A program made the translations under genes and the position numbers. The notes under the pieces were generated by a model that worked only from the letters and a program-made list of their open reading frames with translations, was not told where the DNA came from and made no database searches. A DNA stretch of 64,000 nt, taken from NCBI RefSeq assembly GCF_050313795.1, contig NZ_JBNPMC010000012.1, positions 1 to 64,000 on the forward strand, in the 5' to 3' direction. The stretch is from CAMBRQ01 sp945870325 (GTDB taxonomy: Bacteria > Bacillota > Clostridia > Lachnospirales > Lachnospiraceae). Of this stretch, positions 32,840 to 40,821 are shown in pieces (within the stretch, counting starts at the first letter, position 1; every line of letters starts with the position of its first letter).

Positions 32840-33991
32840 ATGAATGAATTAAGCAAATTATTACAGGAAAATCTAAATATAGAATTTATCTCAGCAACCC
32901 TCAGCAACCCCAGGCAGAAGGAGGGACCATCGAAGGTCAAGGTTCGCCCGCTGCTTCAGAAGGAAAAACTAATATTCCAACTCGAATTATTCCAGAATAA
33001 TCAGGCATTTCACAGGAATGCGGCGCCCCGGGAGGCGTGTGAACTGCTTCTTATGTATATGGAGAATATGCGCCAGTTACAGATGGAGACCAAGACTTAT
33101 CAGTATACGGTTCTGGTCAGCAAGAAAGGCAAGGTTACGATTAAGAGGAAGGCTTGTAAATGTGAGAGAAAGGACATTGATATGAGCCACAATCGGAAGA
33201 AGAAGTATGTGCTGGAAGAGGGAGTGCCGGTTCCATTTCTTCAGGATCTTGGCGTGATGACGAAAGAAGGCAAGATTGTGAATTCCAGATTCGACAAATT
33301 TCGACAGATCAATCGTTTCCTGGAATTCATTGAAGATATTTTGCCGGAACTGGATAAGGATCGGGAGTTGACGATTCTGGATTTCGGATGTGGCAAGTCA
33401 TATCTGACATTTGCCATGTATTATTATCTGCATGAACTGAAAAACTACGACATACGTATTATAGGGCTGGATCTTAAGAAGGATGTGATCCGGCATTGTA
33501 ATGAACTTAGTCAGAAATACGGCTATGAGAAGTTAAGATTTTTAGAGGGAAATATCGCAGATTACACGGGTGCCAGCAAAGTTGATATGGTAGTGACGCT
33601 TCATGCTTGTGACACTGCGACGGATTTCGCGCTGGAGAAGGCTGTGGGCTGGGATGCGAAGGTGATTCTGTCGGTGCCGTGCTGCCAGCATGAACTGAAT
33701 GGGCAGATGTATAATGAGGTGCTGCAGCCTATTTTCAAATACGGGCTGATCAAGGAGCGTATGGCGGCGCTTGTAACGGATGCGCTGCGTGCCGAGTATC
33801 TGGAGCGGGAAGGGTATCATGCCCAGATTCTGGAGTTCATTGATATGGAGCATACGCCGAAGAATATATTAATCCGTGCGATTAAGACTGGCAAAAAAGG
33901 GGAGAACCGGGAAGCAATCAGGCAGTGCGAGGAATATCTGCATGTGTCACCGACGCTTGGACGGTTGTTAGATCATAAAGGGGAACAATAG
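32840..33991 (+). CDS. SAM-dependent methyltransferase (Methyltransf_32-like)
   Basis: 383 residues. The S-adenosylmethionine motif is LDFGCGKSYLTFA (about residue 180), followed by GLDLKKDVI and VVTLHACDTATD. PCCQHEL resembles the catalytic region of this family, whose members are mostly predicted RNA methyltransferases. The N-terminal 150 residues with KKGKVTIKRK look RNA-binding. No clear Shine-Dalgarno sequence precedes the ATG at 32840. The stop is directly followed by the ATG of the next gene. Confidence 0.82.
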   Translation: MNELSKLLQENLNIEFISATLSNPRQKEGPSKVKVRPLLQKEKLIFQLELFQNNQAFHRNAAPREACELLLMYMENMRQLQMETKTYQYTVLVSKKGKVTIKRKACKCERKDIDMSHNRKKKYVLEEGVPVPFLQDLGVMTKEGKIVNSRFDKFRQINRFLEFIEDILPELDKDRELTILDFGCGKSYLTFAMYYYLHELKNYDIRIIGLDLKKDVIRHCNELSQKYGYEKLRFLEGNIADYTGASKVDMVVTLHACDTATDFALEKAVGWDAKVILSVPCCQHELNGQMYNEVLQPIFKYGLIKERMAALVTDALRAEYLEREGYHAQILEFIDMEHTPKNILIRAIKTGKKGENREAIRQCEEYLHVSPTLGRLLDHKGEQ

Positions 33992-36433
33992 ATGAAATGG
34001 AAAAATAGATTGATAGAAGCCGGAGTTCTGGCTGTAATATTTATCATAGCGGTCATCGGCTTCAGTTATTATACGAATAAAGGCAATGATAACATGACTG
34101 CCGATATGGGAACAGCAACTTATCCGCAGGTATCTTTTTCCTATGACGGATATGCGCTGAATACTTTGAGCGGATATGCTAAGAAGATGGACATACCGGC
34201 GATGCGTGACACTATAACGCCGGTTTCAGGACAGAGGCTCAATGCTGAGATTCAGGCATATGGCAATAAGATCCAAAGTGCCAGTTATACAGTGTATTCT
34301 TTGGATGGGGAGAAGAAACTGAAAAGTGAAAAAGTGGATGATGTAAACGAGAACTTCGTGGTGGATCTTAATGGTGAAGGGATTCTTGACGGAGAACAGG
34401 TATTGGAGATTACGCTGAATACTAAGGATGATAAGACGATATATTTCTACACCAGGGTTGTAGATGCGGCGAATGCAAATGTGCTGGAATGTCTGGATTA
34501 TATCCGTAATTTCCATGAGAGTGCCCTTGGCAAGGTGGAAGGCGCCGGGGTTGGCGCGGCAATCGAGCCAAGTGAGGAGGCTAACAATTCTACTTTACGT
34601 CATGTGACGATTCATTCAGATTACGACCATGTGTCCTGGGGGGCTTTGGAGCCGACGGTTGAGAAGGGAGAGCGCTGGAACATCAAAGAGATTAACAGCA
34701 ATTCGATGTCTGTACAGTTAGAGTACCGTGTGCGTTGTAAAGGTGAGGAAAATGAGACGGATGTGTACAGTGTGAAGGAGTTCTTCCGTGTGCGCCACAT
34801 AGCAGATGCGCAGAAGACATACCTTCTGGACTATGACCGGACTATGGAGCAGATATTCGATGCGACGAAGCAAGTGTTGAATGAGAAGGGCATCCTTCTT
34901 GGAATTGTGCCAAGAGATATGTCTTATATCGTCAATGATGATGGCACGGTAGTATCTTTCGTTGCGGCAAATGAGTTGTGGAATTACAATAAAGAAGCGG
35001 ATGAGATGTCGCTGGTGTTCAGTTTTGCCGATGCCGAGAACAGCGATGTCCGCAATATGATTTCCCTAAATAAGATAAAATTACTGGAAATGGATAAGGC
35101 TGGTGATACGGTGTTCGCGGTGTGCGGATATATGAGCCGCGGCGAGCATGAGGGTGAGGTTGGCATTGCAATCTATTATTATGATATAGAGAAGAATTCT
35201 GTTGAGGAGAAGGTATTCGTCTCCAGTGACCAATCTGCCGGATATGCGGCAGGCGAACTGAGCAAACTGGTCTATTACAGCGTAGACAGGAACATGCTGT
35301 ACGTCATGGTGGATGGCACTCTCTATGAGTTCGATGTGGAGAGTGAAAAGAGCAATACGGTGGTCGAGAATCTGGATGATGACCAGTATGTGGTGTCAGA
35401 GGACGGGCATCTGGTAGCCTATCAGGATGGAGGTGAGATGGATTCTGCAACTAAGATTGTTGTAATGAATCTTGCGTCTGGCAAGGAGCGGACGGCCAAG
35501 TGTGGTTCGGGTGAGTGCATCCGTCCATTGGGATTCGTGAAAAATGACTTCGTATATGGAGTTGCGAAGACTGAGGATATGGGGAAGACGGTCTCCGGAG
35601 AGACGACAGTTCCGATGTATAAGATCGAGATACAGAATAGCAAGAGCGAGATTGTTAAGACCTATCAGGTGGATGAAACCTATGTGCTTGGTGCGACATT
35701 CGAGGATAATATGATAACCCTGAACCGGGTGACAAAGAACGGAGGGACTTATACAGGTATTGCTTCGGATTACATTACGAATAACGAGGAGAAGGAAAAG
35801 AGCAATATCTATCTGGAGTCCTATGTTACAGAATTAAAAGAGTCACAGGTAAGGCTTGCCTATAATGACGGTATTTCCGATAAAGAGCCGAAGATACTAA
35901 AGCCGAAACAGATTATGTTTGAGAATCCGGTAACGGTTAGTTTCGATGATGTCAGCAGCACGGGTGGATATTATGTGTATGGCTATGGAGAATTGCAGGG
36001 AATCTACGACAAGGCTGGAGAAGCAATCCAGCAGGCGAATTCGTACAACGGTGTCGTGGTAGACTCCGACCAGTCGTATGTCTGGGAAAGAGGCAACCGG
36101 GATCTTAGGTATGAGGTCAGTGGGAAAGAAGAAATCATCCAGACGATGAGTAACAGGTTGAAGCAGAATGAGGCGCCAGTGGATATTGTAAAGGACCTAA
36201 ATGGCGGCAGATGCCTTGATCTTACAGGGTGTACGACAGAAGAACTATTGTATGTCCTGAATCGGGATATCCCGGTGATTGGAATGCTGAGTGCGGATAG
36301 CGCAGTAATTCTGATTGGGTATAGTGATACGAATGTGGTTTATATTGATGTGGCGAGTGGGGAACGTTTAAGTGTTTCGTATGAACAGATGGATCAGATG
36401 ACCACAGGAAGCGGCAATACGTACATCGGATAG
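33992..36433 (+). CDS. Large membrane-anchored extracellular protein with C39-like C-terminal region
   Basis: 813 residues. A single N-terminal membrane helix (about 9-27), with the rest outside. The middle (about 300-640) is beta-rich, possibly propeller-like, with repeated segments such as LVYYSVDRNMLYVMVDG. The last 110 residues (GCTTEELLYVLNRDIPVIGML, GYSDTNVVYIDVASGE) resemble the second half of a papain-like C39 peptidase fold. Catalytic residues are not clearly intact. Function unknown. Start ATG immediately follows the methyltransferase stop. Confidence 0.72.
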   Translation: MKWKNRLIEAGVLAVIFIIAVIGFSYYTNKGNDNMTADMGTATYPQVSFSYDGYALNTLSGYAKKMDIPAMRDTITPVSGQRLNAEIQAYGNKIQSASYTVYSLDGEKKLKSEKVDDVNENFVVDLNGEGILDGEQVLEITLNTKDDKTIYFYTRVVDAANANVLECLDYIRNFHESALGKVEGAGVGAAIEPSEEANNSTLRHVTIHSDYDHVSWGALEPTVEKGERWNIKEINSNSMSVQLEYRVRCKGEENETDVYSVKEFFRVRHIADAQKTYLLDYDRTMEQIFDATKQVLNEKGILLGIVPRDMSYIVNDDGTVVSFVAANELWNYNKEADEMSLVFSFADAENSDVRNMISLNKIKLLEMDKAGDTVFAVCGYMSRGEHEGEVGIAIYYYDIEKNSVEEKVFVSSDQSAGYAAGELSKLVYYSVDRNMLYVMVDGTLYEFDVESEKSNTVVENLDDDQYVVSEDGHLVAYQDGGEMDSATKIVVMNLASGKERTAKCGSGECIRPLGFVKNDFVYGVAKTEDMGKTVSGETTVPMYKIEIQNSKSEIVKTYQVDETYVLGATFEDNMITLNRVTKNGGTYTGIASDYITNNEEKEKSNIYLESYVTELKESQVRLAYNDGISDKEPKILKPKQIMFENPVTVSFDDVSSTGGYYVYGYGELQGIYDKAGEAIQQANSYNGVVVDSDQSYVWERGNRDLRYEVSGKEEIIQTMSNRLKQNEAPVDIVKDLNGGRCLDLTGCTTEELLYVLNRDIPVIGMLSADSAVILIGYSDTNVVYIDVASGERLSVSYEQMDQMTTGSGNTYIG

Positions 36434-36434
36434 C

Positions 36435-36500
36435 AAATAGGGACGGGGGAAATTGAGATTTCCCCCGTCCCTATTTAAAATTGCCGTGTCCCTTTTTGAT
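36435..36500. repeat. G-rich palindrome plus inverted repeat unit between convergent genes
   Basis: Perfect 19-base arms AAATAGGGACGGGGGAAAT / ATTTCCCCCGTCCCTATTT at 36435-36476, followed by ATTGCCGTGTCCCTTTTT, the reverse complement of the GGGACACGGCAAAT unit seen at 32745. Lies between convergent genes and can terminate both. Confidence 0.8.
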
Positions 36501-37000
36501 TAAGCTCTTCCTCCGATTGGACGGAAAATAATATTCTTATATTTCTTTAATGCAAAGTACAGCACCATTCCCAAAACTCCGCAAGATAATACCTCTCCGA
36601 TTCCAACGGTCAGCATCATGAATGGAATTGGCAGTGCTACGCCGTATCCATAGTACAGCACGAATGGCACGATAACTGTATTAGCCGCAATTGGAGGCAG
36701 TGGTGCCAGGAACTGATTTTTACTTCGAAGTGTGTAGGTGAAGGTTGCGCCGATTAGGGTTGCAAGACTTCCGAAGATGATGTCTGGGAGGATTGCTCCG
36801 CCTAAGATGTTACCAATCAGGCATCCAACGAACAGACCGGGAATAGCGGCTGGGGTGAATGCTGGAAGGATGGTAAGCGCTTCGGCAATTCTTACCTGGA
36901 CTTCTCCGAAAGAAAATGGTGCGAATACATAAGTGAGCACCACATAGATGGCAGCGATCATGGCTGCCTGGGTTAGAAAGTTGATGTTCTGTTTTTTCAT
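36500..37000 (-). CDS. queT: QueT-type queuosine precursor transporter
   Basis: 166 residues with about five helices. AAIYVVLTYVFAPFSFGEVQVRIAEALTILP (spread over residues 15-45) and GNILGGAILPDIIFGSLATL are typical of QueT (COG4708), an ECF-type substrate component that imports preQ1 or another queuosine precursor. The start at 37000 follows AAAGGAGAAC; a longer frame to 37051 runs into the leader and is unlikely. A 200-base structured leader precedes it, as expected for a riboswitch-controlled gene. Confidence 0.92.
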   Translation of the reverse strand: MKKQNINFLTQAAMIAAIYVVLTYVFAPFSFGEVQVRIAEALTILPAFTPAAIPGLFVGCLIGNILGGAILPDIIFGSLATLIGATFTYTLRSKNQFLAPLPPIAANTVIVPFVLYYGYGVALPIPFMMLTVGIGEVLSCGVLGMVLYFALKKYKNIIFRPIGGRA

Positions 37001-37007
37001 GATTTTG

Positions 37008-37052
37008 TTCTCCTTTAGTTTTGTTTTACGTGTGGAAGGTCTCGAACACACG
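37008..37052 (-). promoter_or_regulatory. Candidate preQ1-type riboswitch overlapping the queT ribosome binding site
   Basis: On the minus strand CGTGTG (37052-37047) pairs with CACACG (37034-37029) around a 12-base loop TTCGAGACCTTC, then an A-rich tail TAAAACAAAACTAAAGGAG that contains the Shine-Dalgarno. Preq1-I riboswitches have the same layout: short stem, 12-base loop starting TTC.AG, A-rich ACTAA tail ahead of the binding site. The loop differs from the consensus, with only two of three pseudoknot pairs, so this is tentative. Confidence 0.35.
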
Positions 37053-37059
37053 GTGCATT

Positions 37060-37200
37060 TCCGCGAAGCAATGAGTCGGGCGAATATGCTTGCATATTCA
37101 TCCGGCGAATGCCGCGAGACTCAGATACCGCAGGTATCTGGGTTACGCCGGGAATCGGCGGCAAGCCCCATAAGACCTTGGTTTTGAGGGCTTTGCAACG
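37060..37200 (-). other. Structured 5' leader of queT, with MITE-like hairpins
   Basis: Nested hairpins: GAATATGC...GCATATTC, AGATACC...GGTATCT, GAGTC...GACTC, GCAAAGCCC...GGGGCTTGC. The segment GGGCGAATATGCTTGCAT closely resembles GGGCGAATCATGCTTGCAT inside the 164-bp MITE, so part of the leader may derive from a related element. Confidence 0.5.
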
Positions 37201-37206
37201 TGGAGT

Positions 37207-37235
37207 AGTATAACATGGACGTGCTTGAAAATCAA
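37207..37235 (-). promoter_or_regulatory. Promoter of queT
   Basis: On the minus strand TTGATT (37235-37230), 17-base spacer, TATACT (37212-37207). A doubled TGGTACTT lies just upstream. Between here and the aroB terminator (37260-37538) I see no convincing gene. Confidence 0.6.
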
Positions 37236-37538
37236 GTGAAGTACCAAAAAGTACCAAATTGGAAATAAAGTTTTTTTGGTATTACCCTTCCGCTTCCGAC
37301 TGCTTTCGGAGTCTTTATCATGCGTCAGGCGATTAAAGGGGGATTACCTTGAGCGGATTGAAAGGCTAAGCATAAAAATGCAATTAAAAAGGACTGCAAA
37401 TTGGGAGGAGTGCAGCCCTGAGGAAAAAGTTATGAAAAAGAATTTTGTTCTTTCGAACAATTATAGTATACGCAGAAACTGTGATAAAAGTGTGATGAAA
37501 ATACGAACTAATTGTTAACAATTAAAGAACGAAAATTA

Positions 37539-37576
37539 AAAAAGAGTCATATGCAATATCGCATGTGGCTCTTTTT
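37539..37576 (-). terminator. Terminator of aroF-aroB
   Basis: AAAAAGAGTCATATGC pairs with GCATGTGGCTCTTTTT around a 6-base loop, directly after the aroB stop, followed by T-rich sequence on the minus strand. Confidence 0.85.
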
Positions 37577-37590
37577 AAGGGATTCTATAG

Positions 37591-38652
37591 TTATATGTTT
37601 TTATTATGCCGGTTAAAGAATTCTATAGTTGTTGGGTAGATATAACTGGACCCAATATCATGTAATAGAATTACATTCAACTTGTTGTTCAGATTCTTCT
37701 TATCAAGAGTGATAGCGTTCGTCAGTTCCCTAAGCGGTAACTGGCACTCATAAGGCATCCCGTATTTCTTCAATACATTCAGAATACGATCGGCAGTTCC
37801 GATTGGGGTTAGGCCTTGGTCTTCGGCAAGTTTTGTAATCTGGTACATGCCGATAGCAACGGCTTCTCCGTGGCTCTCTCTTTCATAATTAAAATATTGC
37901 TCTATTGTGTGAGCAAGAGTGTGACCGAAGTTCAGGAGCATACGCTCTCCAGTGTCAAACTGGTCATGCTCCACAACAATCCGCTTAATATCGACGCAGC
38001 GATAAATGATGGCTGGTAATTCTTCCTTAAGTTCTTCGAAAGAATCGTGCGATTCCAGGATGTGAAATAATTCGGCGTCTTTAATACATCCGTACTTTAT
38101 CACTTCGCCCATACCATCGCTGATAAAATGTTTGTTCAGCGAATTCAATACGAGTGGATCGATCAGTACCAGCGAAGGCTGGTAGAATGCACCAACCAGA
38201 TTCTTGCCCTGAGGCAGGTCTACTGCAACTTTGCCGCCAACAGAAGAGTCTACCTGTGCAAGCAGTGAAGTCGGAATCTGAACCAGTTTCACTCCTCTTA
38301 GGTAACTGGAAGCGGCGAACCCGGTCAGGTCGCCGATGACACCGCCGCCAAGAGCGATGATCAGATCGCTTCTGGATAATTTGGCATCCAAAAGGGCTGA
38401 GTATACCGTAGGAAGCATCTGAAAATCTTTGGTAGATTCCCCATGTGGAAGTACCAGATGATAGCAATCATACGTCTGAGACAGTGCATCTGTAAGCTGC
38501 TGTCCATACAGAGGATATACGTTGTCATCTGAGACGATCATAATCTTCTTTCCGGTAAATACTTCGCTTATGTAAGCAGCAGCCTGGGATAATATGTTGT
38601 TTTCAATATAAATGGGATAACTGTTTTTTCCCAGATTAACCATCAGTTTCAT
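37591..38652 (-). CDS. aroB: 3-dehydroquinate synthase
   Basis: 353 residues, usual length. Converts DAHP to 3-dehydroquinate in the shikimate pathway. NAD-binding GGGVIGDLTGFAAS, active-site DSSVGGKVAVD and the metal-binding LNFGHTLAHTIE with H...H are present. It is the second gene of the minus-strand aro operon, 45 bases after aroF, with AGGAGTAAT ahead of the ATG. Confidence 0.97.
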   Translation of the reverse strand: MKLMVNLGKNSYPIYIENNILSQAAAYISEVFTGKKIMIVSDDNVYPLYGQQLTDALSQTYDCYHLVLPHGESTKDFQMLPTVYSALLDAKLSRSDLIIALGGGVIGDLTGFAASSYLRGVKLVQIPTSLLAQVDSSVGGKVAVDLPQGKNLVGAFYQPSLVLIDPLVLNSLNKHFISDGMGEVIKYGCIKDAELFHILESHDSFEELKEELPAIIYRCVDIKRIVVEHDQFDTGERMLLNFGHTLAHTIEQYFNYERESHGEAVAIGMYQITKLAEDQGLTPIGTADRILNVLKKYGMPYECQLPLRELTNAITLDKKNLNNKLNVILLHDIGSSYIYPTTIEFFNRHNKNI

Positions 38653-38697
38653 AATATTACTCCTGAATAAGATATATTTTAGTTAAATGTATTCGAA

Positions 38698-39711
38698 TTA
38701 CATGTGTTTCCCGATTACTTCAGCAATCTGAGCAACTTCTTTGATAAGTGTATCATATTTTGCTGGCTTCAGGGACTGAGCGCCATCGCACAATGCACAT
38801 TCCGGATTGTTGTGAACTTCGATCATAAGTCCGTCAGCGCCGGCAGCAATAGCCGCTTTCGCCATAGGCTCTACCAGCCACCATTTTCCTCCGGCATGGC
38901 TTGGGTCTACGATAACCGGAAGGTGTGTAAGTTTGCGCAGTACCGGAATACTCTGAAGATCCAGAGTATTTCTTGTATAAGTTTCAAACGTACGGATTCC
39001 ACGTTCGCAGAGGATAACATTCTCGTTACCGGATGCCATGATGTATTCTGCGGACATAATCCATTCTTCGTAAGTAGCATTTAAGCCTCTCTTCAGAAGA
39101 ATTGGACGGTCAAGTTGTCCTAATTGCTTCAAAAGATCAAAATTCTGCATATTGCGGGCACCAATCTGAATCAAATCTACTTTCTCGTTAAATATGTCCA
39201 GATAATCAGGTGACATTAATTCTGTTACAATTGGAAGTCCGGTCTCTTTCTTGACTTCACATAAGATATCCAGTCCTTCAAGTCCCAGACCCTGGAAAGA
39301 ATATGGGCTGGTTCTAGGTTTGAAAGCGCCGCCTCTTAACAGGTTGGCTCCGGAAGCCTTGGCTGCCTTGGCAATCTCTAATACCTGCTCAAAAGATTCT
39401 ACAGAGCATGGTCCTGCGATCAATGCAAGATTATCTCCGCCGACTTTGACACCGGAGATATCAACGATAGAATCTTCCGGGTGGAAAGCACGGTTCGCCA
39501 GTTTGTATGGCTCCTGAACGTGCATAACTTTGTCTACGGATGAGTCAACCTCGAAAAGTTTGGAATCAATCTTAGTGGTGTCTCCGATACATCCGATAAT
39601 GGTCTGGCCGGCACCTTCAACAATATGTGTGTCCAGTCCACGTCTCTTTATCATCTGTTCCACACGGGAGACATCGTCTTTTGTAATGCGTGGTTTTAAT
39701 ACAATGATCAT
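38698..39711 (-). CDS. aroF: 3-deoxy-7-phosphoheptulonate synthase (type I-beta)
   Basis: 337 residues. First enzyme of the shikimate pathway, from PEP and erythrose-4-phosphate. The N-terminal ferredoxin-like regulatory domain (1-70) marks the beta subtype used for feedback control; the barrel has AGPCSVES, RGGAFKPRTSPYSFQG, and the metal/PEP residues in VIDPSHAGG. ATG at 39711 follows GGAGGAACAT. The promoter and operator-like palindrome lie 80-120 bases upstream. Confidence 0.96.
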   Translation of the reverse strand: MIIVLKPRITKDDVSRVEQMIKRRGLDTHIVEGAGQTIIGCIGDTTKIDSKLFEVDSSVDKVMHVQEPYKLANRAFHPEDSIVDISGVKVGGDNLALIAGPCSVESFEQVLEIAKAAKASGANLLRGGAFKPRTSPYSFQGLGLEGLDILCEVKKETGLPIVTELMSPDYLDIFNEKVDLIQIGARNMQNFDLLKQLGQLDRPILLKRGLNATYEEWIMSAEYIMASGNENVILCERGIRTFETYTRNTLDLQSIPVLRKLTHLPVIVDPSHAGGKWWLVEPMAKAAIAAGADGLMIEVHNNPECALCDGAQSLKPAKYDTLIKEVAQIAEVIGKHM

Positions 39712-39792
39712 AATTTATGTTCCTCCATATGTAGAATACGAAATCAGTGCAATATTCGTACTGTAAAATTTTAGTTGTTTAAAGTGCGAAAA

Positions 39793-39832
39793 AGACTAAT
39801 GTTAGTCTACCGCAACGAAAAATGGTTGTCAA
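39793..39832 (-). promoter_or_regulatory. aroF-aroB promoter with overlapping palindromic operator
   Basis: On the minus strand TTGACA (39832-39827), 17-base spacer, TAGACT (39809-39804). A perfect palindrome AGACTAA-TG-TTAGTCT (39793-39808) covers the -10 box and the start point, a position where a bound repressor would block transcription. Confidence 0.65.
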
Positions 39833-39861
39833 CACTTTTGGGGAAAATAATTTGTAAATGA

Positions 39862-40025
39862 GTAACAGTTCAGCCATAAGCCGGATTGTGGGCGAATCAT
39901 GCTTGCATGAATGAACACACAATCCGGCTTATGAGCAGAGCGCCATTTTATGAGCAAAAAGAGCTGCGTAGCAGCGGAGAAGCATCGCAGATGCGTTTTG
40001 CGAATGGCGCGGGCTGAACTGTTAC
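39862..40025. mobile_element. 164-bp MITE-like element, copy 2
   Basis: Identical over its 164 bases to 6506-6669 in my reading. Flanked by TGTAAATGA at 39853-39861 and again at 40027-40035, a target duplication different from copy 1, showing an independent insertion. One extra G lies at the right border. Confidence 0.85.
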
Positions 40026-40080
40026 GTGTAAATGAGAAAAAGGATGCAGAGGGGGACACAGTCCTGTGGGGATGTGTGGG

Positions 40081-40109
40081 TTGTAAAATGGGGGAGAGGA
40101 TTTTATAAT
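40081..40109 (+). promoter_or_regulatory. Promoter of the phosphopantetheinyl transferase gene
   Basis: TTGTAA at 40081-40086, 17-base spacer, TATAAT at 40104-40109. Confidence 0.6.
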
Positions 40110-40172
40110 AGAATTTATAGTATAGAAGTGGCTTGAGAGCGGAAAAAAGAATGGGAGAGGGGTGTAAGTGAT

Positions 40173-40796
40173 ATGGTAAGGGTCTGGGTGGCGGATGTTC
40201 GGGCTTTGCTGGCGGAAGAGACGTATTGGGAGTATTATGGGAGGCTTCCGGGGTGGCGGAAGGAGAAGGTGGATCGGTGCAGGCTTGTGAAGGATAAGGT
40301 GCAGAGTGTTGGGGTGTGGAGTTTGTGGGAGAAGGTGAAGGAGACGTGTGATGTGCCGGAGGGGGCAGTGTATAACCTGTCGCATTCGGGGGATTATGTG
40401 ATGTGTGCATATAGTGACATCCCGGGGACACAGGTGGGGTGTGACCTGGAGGAAGTGAAGGAGTTCAGGGAGAATGTGGCAAAGAGATTCTTCTGTCCGG
40501 GGGAATATGAGCATATTATGAATGAAAGCGGGGAAAAGCAGACGCAGTTGTTCTATCGTTACTGGGTGATGAAGGAGAGTTTTATGAAGGCGACACGGCG
40601 GGGGATGGCTCTGGATACGCGTTCTTTTGAGATCGGATGGGAGAAGAATGCAGGACCGGTTCTCTTAAGATGGCCGGAGGAATTCCCGGAGAAGTATTAT
40701 TTTAAGGAATATAGGAAACCAGGGATGAATGCCAGAATGGCAGTCTGTACGACGGATTGCGAGATTGATGAAGAACTTCATGTGATGGATTTATAG
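40173..40796 (+). CDS. 4'-phosphopantetheinyl transferase (Sfp type)
   Basis: 207 residues. Attaches the phosphopantetheine arm of CoA to carrier proteins. NLSHSGDYVMCA, the magnesium-binding VGCDLEEV and WVMKESFMKA are the three family motifs. No polyketide or nonribosomal peptide genes are visible here, so its carrier protein partner lies elsewhere. GGGGTGTAAGTGAT precedes the ATG. The GH2 gene follows after about 25 bases and may be co-transcribed. Confidence 0.9.
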   Translation: MVRVWVADVRALLAEETYWEYYGRLPGWRKEKVDRCRLVKDKVQSVGVWSLWEKVKETCDVPEGAVYNLSHSGDYVMCAYSDIPGTQVGCDLEEVKEFRENVAKRFFCPGEYEHIMNESGEKQTQLFYRYWVMKESFMKATRRGMALDTRSFEIGWEKNAGPVLLRWPEEFPEKYYFKEYRKPGMNARMAVCTTDCEIDEELHVMDL

Positions 40797-40821
40797 TAGG
40801 AAGACATACGGGGGAATGTGT

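Noticed and set aside
37276..37518. 80-residue open frame upstream of the aroB terminator
   Set aside because: Composition is random-looking, no recognised family, no good ribosome binding site; I treat the region as non-coding.
39829..40514. Long minus-strand frames opposite the phosphopantetheinyl transferase gene and MITE
   Set aside because: Proline/histidine-rich shadows of a G-rich coding strand; the plus-strand gene has all family motifs.
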